Source of the DNA: Bacteroidaceae bacterium
Lineage (GTDB): Bacteria > Bacteroidota > Bacteroidia > Bacteroidales > Bacteroidaceae
Direction: 5' to 3'
Length of the DNA stretch: 64,000 nt
Assembly (NCBI GenBank): GCA_017642425.1
Contig: JAGCPB010000110.1
Coordinates: 1 to 64,000 of the forward strand
Shown here piece after piece: positions 9,401 through 19,419 of the stretch. Numbering within the stretch: position 1 is the first letter of the stretch; the number at the start of each line of letters is the position of its first letter. The notes under the pieces were generated by a model, which was not told the DNA's origin, did not search any database, and saw nothing but the letters and a program-made list of their open reading frames with translations. Position numbers and translations under genes: made by a program.

Positions 9401-10126
9401 AACGGTGATGTAAAGAATGAAATGCGCCTTATCGTTGATTTTGAACCGGGTGACGTGAATCTGGATGGGTTGTGTGACATAGCAGATCTTCAGCACTTGA
9501 TAAACTTTGCCATAAATGACACTCACCCACGCGTGTTCTTTAACATCAATGCGGGTGATCTGCAACCTGACAATGATGTAAATGTGCTTGATCTGGTAAG
9601 GTTGATTAATCTGTTGCTTGACGAAAACAAGATTGACAGAGCTCCGGCAAGAGAGAAAAACACTCCTCCTGGACAATCCCATTCAGAAGCTTGGATAGGA
9701 ATACGCAATCAGGAACTGGTACTGTCAACAGAAAGACCTGTCGCCGCATTTGATATTATTATGGACTATTCTGAGGACGCCATAATTGAATGGACCTTGG
9801 AAAACAGCAGATGGAATATAAGCCAAAGACTATATGATGGTGGTGCTCACGTTATCATTTATTCGCTATCCGGCGAACAGATACCTGCAGGAGAAACCGT
9901 GTTGGCTCATATCAGCAACGGAGCAGCCTCACTGCAGAAAGTAACTATGACTGACATCAACGCTGTACATATAGGTGTTGGTATAAAACATGAGACCACC
10001 TCTATCCACATGAAACAATCAGATAATGGCGCTGACGTTTACTCGACTGAAGGTGTTAAACAAGATGCAGCACCTATCGGACCAGGTATATATATCATTG
10101 AAGGAAAGAAACAATTGGTAAAATAA
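6449..10126 (+). CDS. Large secreted multidomain protein: EYFWD repeats, CARDB, LRR, dockerin, cohesin-like, sorting tail
   Basis: A 1225-aa exported protein with a signal peptide ending near GNLAAQ (residue 36). Domains in order: four repeats of about 74 aa, each opening with EYFW(D/N)xDPGxGxxxPI (residues about 40, 114, 187, 262); a region without recognised domains; a CARDB-like Ig domain (about 649-765, starting DLTVTSIKLPEAAESG); a leucine-rich stretch with an NWSGV/GRVTDI cap (about 775-900); a dockerin-type pair (about 1001-1060, GDVNLDGLCDIADLQ and NAGDLQPDNDVNVLDLV); and a cohesin-like beta-domain (about 1084-1170). It ends with a short tail PGIYIIEGKKQLVK that resembles the M6 protease end. 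It overlaps the upstream gene by 8 bp and lies 16 bp before the giant protein. A structural or adhesive surface role is likely; no enzyme motif was seen. Confidence 0.85.
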   Translation: MNKNNNHNQTLLRRWLWAMMLFIIHCSLFIGNLAAQDLRIEYFWDNDPGYGYGTPISYISGTDLQLTDYYVPTDMLEPGTHQLFIRAFGGNGWTPVLTRSVVVQRAADAGRVIRIEYFWDKDPGIGNAIPISFTTNQEVNLENLMLSTENLSPGMHTLGIRPYGGAGWGPTVTQHVVVTSGALEIKTVEYFWDDDPGLGNATPLPIVSSNELNLDNIEFHTDGLSTGVHSLGLRARSNMGWAPTVYLETYVPLRYENAVVTNAEYFWNEDPGFGQGTPIRIEPDQQITLESLGIPTTELNGDALLFIRYHGLMGWSPTLSYHILVNAEGNYTLNSLDETSAETRNYQSFNDAIGDFYNRGFGDDIILTLSTDGITYSFDATSDSVLKMLSGISADIDRLSLSGTGKTIGLKAAQGSDNTLSVNTTEQGLPTVLHFFARTWIDNITLIINGKNYDFTPWSTSPRYEELCSGELTQPLAIFNNHEYDMSVSFTPQPHKGTTISGFSVESSASLPSVAITNSGTHTDSLSYLVLLHDVNGQELDRFSYHFYVHPNISNQTFTNLKPSLNGILNPGEVNINWDPVPDAYVYRLSVTDLDDGVCTPETYETIETHCKIHVLSGHHYEWNVTAIGPCDELPSPVMTFYCRLLPDLTVTSIKLPEAAESGNLISVRTTITNQGEGATTESTWIDRLYYIIDSQDFSMAIEADNVTHTGILASGESYDVDFTFKVPYIEEGLLRVFVETDLASMVMESNDDNNCQISTTAATLQPFFVNEYDIDALLSLYNNLGGPFWNGIQWDISSRLITEHNWSGVSFDTEGRVTDINLQGRGLTGSLSSSHFDKLPHLSSLDLSHNGLTGDPSSLLSDDFAPLLTSLNLSYNRIDDLSTSLPENIISVDLSNQTIDKYVTLSEIIANTGQLEKLLPRPMTYNASERVFSFNGYFILTNNKENEVQSWRMDIENTILRQVTNASVVYNEENGHEVTLQVINGDVKNEMRLIVDFEPGDVNLDGLCDIADLQHLINFAINDTHPRVFFNINAGDLQPDNDVNVLDLVRLINLLLDENKIDRAPAREKNTPPGQSHSEAWIGIRNQELVLSTERPVAAFDIIMDYSEDAIIEWTLENSRWNISQRLYDGGAHVIIYSLSGEQIPAGETVLAHISNGAASLQKVTMTDINAVHIGVGIKHETTSIHMKQSDNGADVYSTEGVKQDAAPIGPGIYIIEGKKQLVK

Positions 10127-10142
10127 AAGAAACAGACTATAT

Positions 10143-13100
10143 ATGAAGAATACCATAAGATATGGCTTAACAATACTTCTCATGCTCCAGTGTTTCTTAG
10201 GATTGAGAGCACAGGAAGATAATGTATTGAGCCTGACCGATATTACCTGCGGATTGGGAAACAAGGTATCATTGCCCGTCAATCTGACCAACACATGCAA
10301 TGACATAGTAGCTGCGCAGTTTAGGCTCACACTGCCCGCAGATGTCATAATTGACTCTGATTCAGTTAAATTTAGCGTGCGTACGACAAGCCACACCGCC
10401 GTTATCCGTAAAGGCAGCAATAACAGTTATGTGGTCATGGTATATTCTACCACAAACAACTATATTTCCGGCAACTCAGGACAGCTGATGTCCATTGAAT
10501 TGAGAACAGGTGACAATCTCACTCCCAATAATGACTATGAAATAATGCTTTCTGAAGTATTGCTGAGCAATAGTGATGGAAACAACGTATGTACTGGCTC
10601 CAAAGGGGGAACACTCCACATTGCCGATGTGCCAGATTTCATAGTAACCACCGTACAGATCAATCCCAATGAAGCTTTGGCACCTGGAAGCGATATGAAT
10701 GTTACATGGGAAGTTAAAAATCAAGGTGGGATTGCTTCCACAGGAGGATGGAGCGAACAAATATCTCTTTTAGGGACTAATGGAAGAACTGTATTTCTAG
10801 GTAGTATATTTCATAATGAACCTCTTGAACCGGGTGCCTCTGTTAACCGGCAAGCCAACCTTCAGATTCCTGAATTGCCAGGTCTTGACGGACAAGTACA
10901 GATACAGGTCAAGCTATTACCAAATCCCGACTCAGGAGAATTAACTGAACATCAGACTAACAACACCACTGTCTCTAATCAAACCGTAGATTTATATAAG
11001 AATCTTAAACTATCTGTACCTTCAAATGCTGATGAAGGTGATAAAGCACTTAATTGCCGATTGGCACGTAGTGGCAACTGGTCATCAGAACAATCCTTCA
11101 ACCTCAGAGTGGAAGGTGACGTGCGCATCAGTGTACCGTCTATTGTTACTATTCCACGTGGTCAGTCGTCAGTATCTTTTAAGCTCATAATCAATGATGA
11201 TGAAATAGTGAATTCTAACAGCAGCTTCATCATCATAGCCGAAGGTAACGGATATGATCCCGTCACAACAGAGTTGGAACTGGAGGATAATGAAATCCCT
11301 TCTCTCAGCCTTATAGCATCTAAAAATGATATAACTGAAGGTGAAACTATTCAACTTACAGTAATACGAAACAATTCTACTGCATTGCCATTGGCAGTAA
11401 TGCTTACTTGTGATGAAAGCAAACACTTTGACTTTCCGACAACAATCACCATCCCTGCAGGTGAATCATCAGTCTCAGTCAACATATTGGCATTTGATGA
11501 CGCTGATTTCTATAATATGCTAGGCGCAGCCTTTGTGGCATCGGCTAACCAACATGACAAAGCAGAGATTATGCTGACTCTGTTAGATAACGACACACAA
11601 GAACTTCAGTTGATACTGAATCCAGAGGCCGTTAATGAGAATACTGGCATGAACGCTATTATAGGCAAGTTGCGCCGTTCAGGCAATCTTGACAGCGAAA
11701 TCAAGATACAGTTGACCGATGACAGTGATGGACTGCTAACATATTCGACTAAAATACTGACCCTTAAAAAAGGAGAGAACGAGGTTAAGTTCGGTATTGG
11801 GACTACAGATGACCTACTTGTCAATGGAGAGCGTAAAGTTACATTAACGGCGTCTGTTTATATTTCATCGTGTGACTGCTATTCCACAGGGCTGACCTCA
11901 GGAAGCGTGAGTAAAACCATAACAGTGCTAGATAATGACGGGCCCACATTGCTTGTTTCCCCCTCTGCATCAGTATTCCCTGAAGGTTCTGAAAACAATA
12001 GCCTTACCATCAGCCGCAATGCTCTCTTTGATAAGGATATCACAGTAAACATAAGCAGCGACCTTGACGAATTACTCTATTACGAACATGCGGTTGTTAT
12101 CAAAGCCGGACAGACATCGGTCACAGTACCTGTAAAAGTATATGAAAATGATGAGCAAGGAGATGACAATGCTTTTACATTCACAGTGACAGCCCAGGGA
12201 TTCACCAATGGCACCTGCTGGTCTATGGTGAGCGACCAGTCACTACCCGATGCTACAATCACAGGCTTTACTGTAAGCGCGACAGAAGCAGAAGCTGAAA
12301 GTGAATTAAACATGTCCATCACACTTAAAAATGATGGCAACAGTCTGTTAAGTAAGGGAACGCCTGTAACCGTTTATCTTGATGCGGCAGCCATAATACA
12401 ACTTAATACAGAAGAAGTACTATCACCGGGTGAACAGACCACAATAGAGACAACATATACCTTGCCTGCCAAGACTGGCAGATTCAACCTAACGGCTGTT
12501 GTAAACCCCAACAAACGTATCAGCGAACTGCTATACACCAACAATAGTTCCGCCACATCACCCATTATCATTAATCCATGTCTTGTAGCTACAGCTCATG
12601 CCGACAGAAAAATATACCAGCAAGGCGAATCAATAACTATCAATGGCAAGGCAACAGGCACAAAAGGCTCTAACTCAAAACTTGAAATATACTTTATAAA
12701 TGATAATGTCCGACAGACAATCAAGACCAACACTGACGCAGCAGGCAACTATACTGCTGTCTGGACACCTCTTAAGGGCCAGGCCGGACATTTTATTCTT
12801 GGAGCCTGCTACCCTGGTGAGAAAAAGGTTGAAACCATGGACGAATTTGATGTTTATGGAATCATTACGTCAGGTGTCCGCTCAACCTGTCAGATTGGCG
12901 AAGGTGACATCTATACAGGTAGTATCTATATCACTAACCCCGGTGTGCTTCCGCAGACAGGTATACACGCAGAACCGCAGGCTACTTCTGACAATTGTGA
13001 GTTCAACTTCACCGGAATAGACTATCTTGAGGGTGGCAAGACTGCTGCTATTACGTTTAACATCAAAGGCCTTAACCTAACAGACGGTTACTACTGGCAA

Positions 13101-16100
13101 GAGATGCCGTTGGTGATAAAGAGCAACGAAGGCTCCACTGCCAGCTACAAAATCTATTACTATATAATGTCACAAAGAGGCCGTCTGATGGCCACGACAA
13201 GTCAGATAAGGACCACTATGACACTTGGAACTCCGCGTGAATACCCTATAACGATTTGGAATTCCGGTAAAGGCGAGACAGGAGCAATTAGCCTTGCACT
13301 ACCGGAAATCATGGAATCTGTCACACCACGAACACTGCCGTCACTTGCATCGGGCGATTCTGCCACTATTGTTTTGCGTTTCATTCCTACAAAAGAAATG
13401 AAAGCAAACGTACCGATCACAGGAAAGTTAGGCATCAATTGTAGCAACGGTATAGGAATTCCTCTGTTTTTTGAATTGACGCCTGTATCTGAAGCAAAGG
13501 GAACACTCACTGTAGATGTAGTAGATGACTTCACATACTACACATCCGAAGCACCCCATGTAAGCGATGCCAAAGTGAAGGTGATGAACAGAGCGACAAA
13601 GGCATTGGTTGCAGAAGGAGTGACCGAAGACGATGGACTTTTCTCTACCCAGATTAACGAGGGTGTATATACCATAACTGTTGAAGCCGAAAATCATTTG
13701 AAACAGACTCGTGATGTCATGGTAGATCCGGGCAAGGACAACAAGGAAGATATATTCCTTAGCTACGATGCCATTACGTATGATTGGGATGTGGTTGAGA
13801 CAACTGTAGAGGATGAGTATTCTATTGAAACTATTGTCAAATTCGACACACGTGTACCCCAACCCGTAGTTGTGGTTTCCTACCCTAAGGACTATCCCGA
13901 ACCAGGCAGTATATTCCCTGTTACAGTGACTAATAAAGGACTTATCAACGCTAATGATGTTGAGGTAAACCTGAGAATCACAGGTAGCGGTTATTCGCTG
14001 GAATTCCTTAATAATCCCAGCATTGACGTGCTGGCACCCCAACAGTCTGTGGTGTTCTATGCCAAGATCAAACAGAAAAATGCATATGCTACCACTCGGA
14101 ATAGTGATATAACACCTGTTCTCATAGAATGTGTTGAGATAAATGGAGAAGCTATATTCAAATATGATTGTGGACCTTTTGCCAATGAACGTGAAGTGGA
14201 AATTAAAGGAAAATGGGGAAAATGTCCGCCAACAAGCCAAAATTCGAGTCATAGCGGCGCACATGATGGTTATAGTGGTATTGGTACTCCATGGGGGCAT
14301 ACAAGCAGCACTTTTGGTTCAAGCTATAAATATGGTCCCGAAGTTGATCCTGTAACACAATGTGAATACAAGAAATCTAAATTCATACTAATTGAAGTGG
14401 ATGAAAAAGGCCGAGAGGTCTCGCAAAAGCGGATGAAAGGTGTTGCTGCTGATGGGGCATCAAGACTTAAACTTGTTCTTGACAGGACAGAAATAGAAAA
14501 AACATTTGGCAAAGATTATGAAATCACAAATGTAATATGGAGCCTGCCAGAAAAAAATTATGGAACATTAGATAACAGGAATGTTATTGAGCCCATATTT
14601 ACAGCACCTGTTGATTTTCCAATTGATGTTCAGGCACCATCCTTCACCCTTCAACTATATGTCTACTTTGAGGTTAACGGATTTGAGCAAGAAGCAACAG
14701 TTGATATAGAGATAACTCGTGTTCCACTTATTCTATTGCATGGTTTTAGTAGCGATGAAAGTTGTTGGCGGAGTTTTGCAAATAAACTAATTTCTGATAG
14801 GTTATATAAAGCATATCAAATTGACATCTCGGGCTATAAAAATACTAATTGTAGCCATCTTACCATAAACATGGGAAAACCTCAGAAAAAGATAGAAATG
14901 CTAATACAAATTTATAAAAATAATTACATAGTGGCAACCAAAGCAGATTTAGTTGGACATAGTATGGGAGGTATTCTGTCGAGGTTACATGTACAATATA
15001 TTAATAGTGACAATGTTCACAAAGTCATTACGGTAAACACTCCACATTCAGGAAGTGAAGTGGGAGATTTTTTTGATGCATTTCCATTCTCTTTAAAATA
15101 TTTATTATTTTATAAACTCCATGTGCTCGGAATTACTTCACCCGATGCAATATCTGATTTAGCTGTTGATTCCTATGCTATAGATAATTTCTTAAACAAT
15201 CAAGTCGCTTTAAACAAAATGTCTGGTATTCCTGTACATGCTGTCGTTACTGAAGCATCCAAGATACAAGACTTAGAAAATGTTGAAGTAATAGATCTAA
15301 ATTCTTTGTTTGAATACGGCATAGGAAAAGTTGCACGTATGTTAAATCAGTCAAAAGATGGATGGCTATTATTATTACAGCTAGCGCGTGGACTAGGATA
15401 TAATAATGATAATGAAATTGGCGCATGTGATTATGTCGTTTCAGTGCAAAGCCAAAAGGGCGGCTTACCAGAATCAAATATTAGTTTTATCCATGGCCCT
15501 TGGCATTCTGAAAGTCCAGATGACGCATCCGTTCAATCATCTGTTAAATCGGCATTGATTTCATCTGTAAAATCTAATATGTTCAGTTTAGGAGGGTTCC
15601 ACCCAGTTGATAGAAAATATGCATTCAAATCTAGGCAAATGTCCCAATCATTTAAGTCTGATACAGAAGATATTAGTACTAGTATAGATATGGAAGCCAT
15701 AATAAATAATGATTCACTCTTTATTATTGCACATGGGCTAAAAAATGTTGCAAACAAAATGATTCTTGTTAGTTTCAACAATGATGAATTTTGCCTTTCT
15801 GACAGAGAGGATATTAATTGCTTGATTCCTTCTACGCATAAAGGAGATTTAACTGCTTATGCCATTTGGCGAGATTCAAACGGAAACTTTTTAACTGATA
15901 GTTTAAAGATTAACATTGATAAAACAAGGGCCAATATCATAGAAATAGTAAGTGAGAAACTTTATGCTTATGTCAATGACACTCTTAATGTTAGATTAAC
16001 TTGTTCATGGTCTGACGGAACAATAACATATGTAAAACCTAAGAGTATATCAAGTGCTAAGGATCTTTTTGTGGTATATGGCACTTCCATCATCCCACAA

Positions 16101-19100
16101 AAAGTTGGTGATGATATAGTAACGTTTAATTATGAAGGAATAACTTGTTCTACGACCCTAACGATTTTTGGTGATACTGATGAAAATGTGTACGATGAGG
16201 ATTCTGATGACTCTCCCTATATCTGTTCTACTGTCAAGTTATCTTTTGAGCAGAAGGCGGTGATGACGCGACAGGCTTTCAGGGGTACATTGACCGTAAA
16301 CAATGGTCATCCCACTAAAGACATTACCGATCTGAAGGTAAAGATTGAGGTGCGTGATGATAAGGGTGCGCTTGCCACAGCACATGAGTTCCAGATTGAG
16401 CCGGAATCACTTGATGGTTTTGCCGGCGAAAAACAGTTTGATGCAGGCTGGACGTTAAGCGGCAGGGAATCTGGCACAGCCACTATACTGTTTATTCCTA
16501 CCAAGTACGCTGCACCAACTGATCCGAAAGATTGGTCTTTTGGAGGTTCATTCTCATATACAGACCCATATACCGGCCTAACTGTTACACGGGACCTTAA
16601 TCCTGTAACTCTGACTGTTAACCCCACCCCAATCCTGGATTTCACCTATTTCATGCAACGTGACATAATGGGTGATGACCCGCTGACAGAGGAGATAGAG
16701 TCTATGGAAGCCGCCGAATTTGCCTTAATCATAAACAACAAGGGATATGGCTCTACCCAGAATATGAAGATGACCACAGATCAGCCCCAGATTGTGGATA
16801 ACGCCAAGGGGCTTGCTGTGAATTTTGAGATAATAAGCACACAGATGAACGGTCAGGAAAAGACTTTAGCATTGGGCAACAGTATGACAACAGACTTTGG
16901 CACTATTGCTCCACAGTCTCAAGCCTACGCGCAATGGTGGCTACAAAGTTCATTACTGGGCCATTTTACCGAATACGACATAAAGGCCACTCATGTAACA
17001 AGTCATAACAATCCGGACCTTTCATTGCTTGATATGGTGACCATACACGAGTTGATACATGGCTTTACGCCTATTGGCATAACTGGCAGCACCCCTGCAG
17101 GAAGAGCTTTCCTGGTAAATGATATCCCTGATACAAAAGACCAACCAGACGAGGTGTATTTTACCAATGCCATGCAAGAACATGTATTGACTGCCGATGT
17201 GATAACAACAAAAAAAATAGCGGACAATACATACCTTCTTTACGTTAAAGCCAAGCAAAACGGATGGATATATGGTTCACTGGCAGACCCAACATTAGGA
17301 AAGGCAAAATTAGTCTCAGTTGAACGACAAAGTGACGGAGCAGATATACCTACAGACAACTTGTGGCAGACAGACCGCACTCTTGTTGACGGCAAAGATC
17401 CATTGTATGAGTTCCGCATGCATTTTATTGGAAATCAGGCAACTACAGAAGAAAGTTATATTCTGTCTTTCCAAACAAAACCCGATGTAGAATTGAAGGT
17501 TAATACTATTGAGGGAATTCCAGAAGATAACACTGTCATCACTGAGGCTTTAAACAATGTCACTGTCGTTTTCAACAAGCCCATTGATGAAAGCTCGTTT
17601 ACTACCCAAGACTTGACTCTTTTCTGTCAGGGAGAGCATCTGGACCAAGACCTGATAGAAATCACAAAGGAAAGCAGTACCAGATTTGTTCTTGACCTAT
17701 CACAATTGAATAATGCAAACGGTTTATATACAATCAGCGTTCAGACAGCCCATATCACTGACCAAGACGGATTCTATGGATCTACAGGTATGCAGGCTAT
17801 GTGGACTCAATATCTGGAAAAAATTGAAATGAGGGCCTTGGTATCACCGGCAGAAGCAGGTTTTGTTACCCCAGACTATGGCTTATACGATTATGGAAGC
17901 AATGTTATTCTAACTGCTACGGCCGCCAAAGGCTACTCTTTCAACTGTTGGAAAATAGGCGATGAAATAATCTCAACCAGTAACGAACTTGATTATCAGT
18001 TATTTGGCACAACCAAGATTACGGCATTCTTCACGCCGAACCACTATGCAGTCGATGTAGATTATAATGCAGTTTTAGGTTCAGTACTTAATGGCGGTTC
18101 CGGAATCTACGATTATGGTTATAAACTATCATTAGTAGCATTACCTGCCAATGACTGCCTATTCAAATATTGGATGGTTGATAATGAAATAGTTACAGGC
18201 GACACATTAGAGTATACCATTACCCAGGAACATAAGATTAATGCAGTTTTTGTAAGGAACATTTATGAACAGGCCTTTGATCTGTCTAAAGGATGGAACT
18301 GGATATCATCCAGTCTGGTAAATGACTCTTATCGGGACTCAAAGACATTTTTAGAACCAATAGAAGGAGTAGTAGAACGGTTAGTCGGTATTAATAATGA
18401 GTTGATTAACGACTCCATATATGGTTGGACAGGACAACTGATTACACTGGATGCATCCAACGGATATAAACTATTGCTCTCACAGAATGTTCAATATATA
18501 TGGAGTGGTATCTCAAGCAAGCCTGAACAGACTCCAATTATTCTAAATCGCGGTTGGAACTGGATTGGTTATCTACCCAAGTATGGCACCAGTCTTTCAT
18601 ATGCATTGAACGGACTGCATCCTTCAGAAAACGATGTCATCAAAAATATGGACAACTTTGCTGTTTTTACCAACGGAGAATGGATAGGCACACTTAGTTG
18701 GCTAAAACCGGGAGAAGGTTATATGTATTATGCTGCACAACCTGCAACATTTTGTTATCCTTCTGTCCAGTTACCCTATGATGATACCGAAGATCTTTCT
18801 CTGAACGAAATACCATCAGGTGATTTACCGTGGCATTATAATAGTCATGATTATCCTGACAATACCAATCTAATTGGGCGTTTGTTCATTGATGACCTTC
18901 AAACTACTGATAATACTTATACAATTGCCGCTTTCTGTGATGGAGAGTGCCGTGGCATAGGCAAATATGTGGATGACCTTCTCTTCCTGACCATACACGG
19001 TAACATTGACGATGAACAACAGATATATTTCCGTGCATATGAGAACGAAACTGGTCGCCTATTGGATATTCAGGAGACAATCACTTTTGGTGGTCAACTG

Positions 19101-19409
19101 GAAGGTACCTGTCAAATGCCTTTTGCCTTGCATATCATTAAACCTACAGATGTTGAGCCTCTCTATTCATTACACCTGACTGTCTATCCTAAGCCTTTGC
19201 GCAGCAGATTGTATATCTATGGTGAAACAAATAATATCAAGTCAATAAAAGTATTGACAGGATATGGCTCAGTTTGTTTAAGCCGGCAAGGTTATATCTC
19301 GGAAGGAATAGATGTCAGTCTGTTGTCACCTGGCATGTATATAGTAGAAATTACCTGTAATGATGGTAAAGTAATCTATGAGAAGGTAATTAAAGCCAAC
19401 AATGACTAG
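10143..19409 (+). CDS. Giant secreted protein (3088 aa) with cohesin-like, CARDB, Calx-beta, lipase-like hydrolase, InlB-type repeats and T9SS sorting domain
   Basis: Signal peptide 1-23 (ends GLRAQ). Regions in order, by eye: cohesin-like domain (24-160); CARDB-like (163-283); four Calx-beta-like repeats (about 286-705, each ending near a DN(D/E) turn); a second CARDB (706-815); Ig-like domains; a carboxypeptidase-regulatory-like domain (about 1115-1205); an alpha/beta-hydrolase (about 1527-1800) with the oxyanion segment LILLHGFSSDES, GHSMGG (Ser1607) and a plausible His1788; more Ig-like domains; a Big_5-like domain (about 2456-2550); two InlB-type repeats (about 2563-2705); WNWI motifs; and a Por/T9SS C-terminal sorting domain (about 3007-3088, starting LHLTVYPKPLRSRLYIYG). 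The architecture suggests a T9SS-exported surface adhesin carrying a lipase or esterase. The segment from about 14350 to 16200 is visibly AT-richer than its flanks. The substrate is unknown. It converges on the M6 protease with 10 bp between. Confidence 0.85.
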   Translation: MKNTIRYGLTILLMLQCFLGLRAQEDNVLSLTDITCGLGNKVSLPVNLTNTCNDIVAAQFRLTLPADVIIDSDSVKFSVRTTSHTAVIRKGSNNSYVVMVYSTTNNYISGNSGQLMSIELRTGDNLTPNNDYEIMLSEVLLSNSDGNNVCTGSKGGTLHIADVPDFIVTTVQINPNEALAPGSDMNVTWEVKNQGGIASTGGWSEQISLLGTNGRTVFLGSIFHNEPLEPGASVNRQANLQIPELPGLDGQVQIQVKLLPNPDSGELTEHQTNNTTVSNQTVDLYKNLKLSVPSNADEGDKALNCRLARSGNWSSEQSFNLRVEGDVRISVPSIVTIPRGQSSVSFKLIINDDEIVNSNSSFIIIAEGNGYDPVTTELELEDNEIPSLSLIASKNDITEGETIQLTVIRNNSTALPLAVMLTCDESKHFDFPTTITIPAGESSVSVNILAFDDADFYNMLGAAFVASANQHDKAEIMLTLLDNDTQELQLILNPEAVNENTGMNAIIGKLRRSGNLDSEIKIQLTDDSDGLLTYSTKILTLKKGENEVKFGIGTTDDLLVNGERKVTLTASVYISSCDCYSTGLTSGSVSKTITVLDNDGPTLLVSPSASVFPEGSENNSLTISRNALFDKDITVNISSDLDELLYYEHAVVIKAGQTSVTVPVKVYENDEQGDDNAFTFTVTAQGFTNGTCWSMVSDQSLPDATITGFTVSATEAEAESELNMSITLKNDGNSLLSKGTPVTVYLDAAAIIQLNTEEVLSPGEQTTIETTYTLPAKTGRFNLTAVVNPNKRISELLYTNNSSATSPIIINPCLVATAHADRKIYQQGESITINGKATGTKGSNSKLEIYFINDNVRQTIKTNTDAAGNYTAVWTPLKGQAGHFILGACYPGEKKVETMDEFDVYGIITSGVRSTCQIGEGDIYTGSIYITNPGVLPQTGIHAEPQATSDNCEFNFTGIDYLEGGKTAAITFNIKGLNLTDGYYWQEMPLVIKSNEGSTASYKIYYYIMSQRGRLMATTSQIRTTMTLGTPREYPITIWNSGKGETGAISLALPEIMESVTPRTLPSLASGDSATIVLRFIPTKEMKANVPITGKLGINCSNGIGIPLFFELTPVSEAKGTLTVDVVDDFTYYTSEAPHVSDAKVKVMNRATKALVAEGVTEDDGLFSTQINEGVYTITVEAENHLKQTRDVMVDPGKDNKEDIFLSYDAITYDWDVVETTVEDEYSIETIVKFDTRVPQPVVVVSYPKDYPEPGSIFPVTVTNKGLINANDVEVNLRITGSGYSLEFLNNPSIDVLAPQQSVVFYAKIKQKNAYATTRNSDITPVLIECVEINGEAIFKYDCGPFANEREVEIKGKWGKCPPTSQNSSHSGAHDGYSGIGTPWGHTSSTFGSSYKYGPEVDPVTQCEYKKSKFILIEVDEKGREVSQKRMKGVAADGASRLKLVLDRTEIEKTFGKDYEITNVIWSLPEKNYGTLDNRNVIEPIFTAPVDFPIDVQAPSFTLQLYVYFEVNGFEQEATVDIEITRVPLILLHGFSSDESCWRSFANKLISDRLYKAYQIDISGYKNTNCSHLTINMGKPQKKIEMLIQIYKNNYIVATKADLVGHSMGGILSRLHVQYINSDNVHKVITVNTPHSGSEVGDFFDAFPFSLKYLLFYKLHVLGITSPDAISDLAVDSYAIDNFLNNQVALNKMSGIPVHAVVTEASKIQDLENVEVIDLNSLFEYGIGKVARMLNQSKDGWLLLLQLARGLGYNNDNEIGACDYVVSVQSQKGGLPESNISFIHGPWHSESPDDASVQSSVKSALISSVKSNMFSLGGFHPVDRKYAFKSRQMSQSFKSDTEDISTSIDMEAIINNDSLFIIAHGLKNVANKMILVSFNNDEFCLSDREDINCLIPSTHKGDLTAYAIWRDSNGNFLTDSLKINIDKTRANIIEIVSEKLYAYVNDTLNVRLTCSWSDGTITYVKPKSISSAKDLFVVYGTSIIPQKVGDDIVTFNYEGITCSTTLTIFGDTDENVYDEDSDDSPYICSTVKLSFEQKAVMTRQAFRGTLTVNNGHPTKDITDLKVKIEVRDDKGALATAHEFQIEPESLDGFAGEKQFDAGWTLSGRESGTATILFIPTKYAAPTDPKDWSFGGSFSYTDPYTGLTVTRDLNPVTLTVNPTPILDFTYFMQRDIMGDDPLTEEIESMEAAEFALIINNKGYGSTQNMKMTTDQPQIVDNAKGLAVNFEIISTQMNGQEKTLALGNSMTTDFGTIAPQSQAYAQWWLQSSLLGHFTEYDIKATHVTSHNNPDLSLLDMVTIHELIHGFTPIGITGSTPAGRAFLVNDIPDTKDQPDEVYFTNAMQEHVLTADVITTKKIADNTYLLYVKAKQNGWIYGSLADPTLGKAKLVSVERQSDGADIPTDNLWQTDRTLVDGKDPLYEFRMHFIGNQATTEESYILSFQTKPDVELKVNTIEGIPEDNTVITEALNNVTVVFNKPIDESSFTTQDLTLFCQGEHLDQDLIEITKESSTRFVLDLSQLNNANGLYTISVQTAHITDQDGFYGSTGMQAMWTQYLEKIEMRALVSPAEAGFVTPDYGLYDYGSNVILTATAAKGYSFNCWKIGDEIISTSNELDYQLFGTTKITAFFTPNHYAVDVDYNAVLGSVLNGGSGIYDYGYKLSLVALPANDCLFKYWMVDNEIVTGDTLEYTITQEHKINAVFVRNIYEQAFDLSKGWNWISSSLVNDSYRDSKTFLEPIEGVVERLVGINNELINDSIYGWTGQLITLDASNGYKLLLSQNVQYIWSGISSKPEQTPIILNRGWNWIGYLPKYGTSLSYALNGLHPSENDVIKNMDNFAVFTNGEWIGTLSWLKPGEGYMYYAAQPATFCYPSVQLPYDDTEDLSLNEIPSGDLPWHYNSHDYPDNTNLIGRLFIDDLQTTDNTYTIAAFCDGECRGIGKYVDDLLFLTIHGNIDDEQQIYFRAYENETGRLLDIQETITFGGQLEGTCQMPFALHIIKPTDVEPLYSLHLTVYPKPLRSRLYIYGETNNIKSIKVLTGYGSVCLSRQGYISEGIDVSLLSPGMYIVEITCNDGKVIYEKVIKANND

Positions 19410-19419
19410 AAGTGGAGGG

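Noticed and set aside
13428-14300. 290-codon frame on the minus strand inside the giant gene
   Set aside because: It is antisense to a continuous, domain-rich frame, and its translation has no recognisable pattern or signal.
17046-17060. HELIH (HExxH-like) in the giant protein at residue 2302
   Set aside because: It lies in an Ig-like region without the third zinc ligand or a Met-turn. I judge it a chance match, not a protease site.
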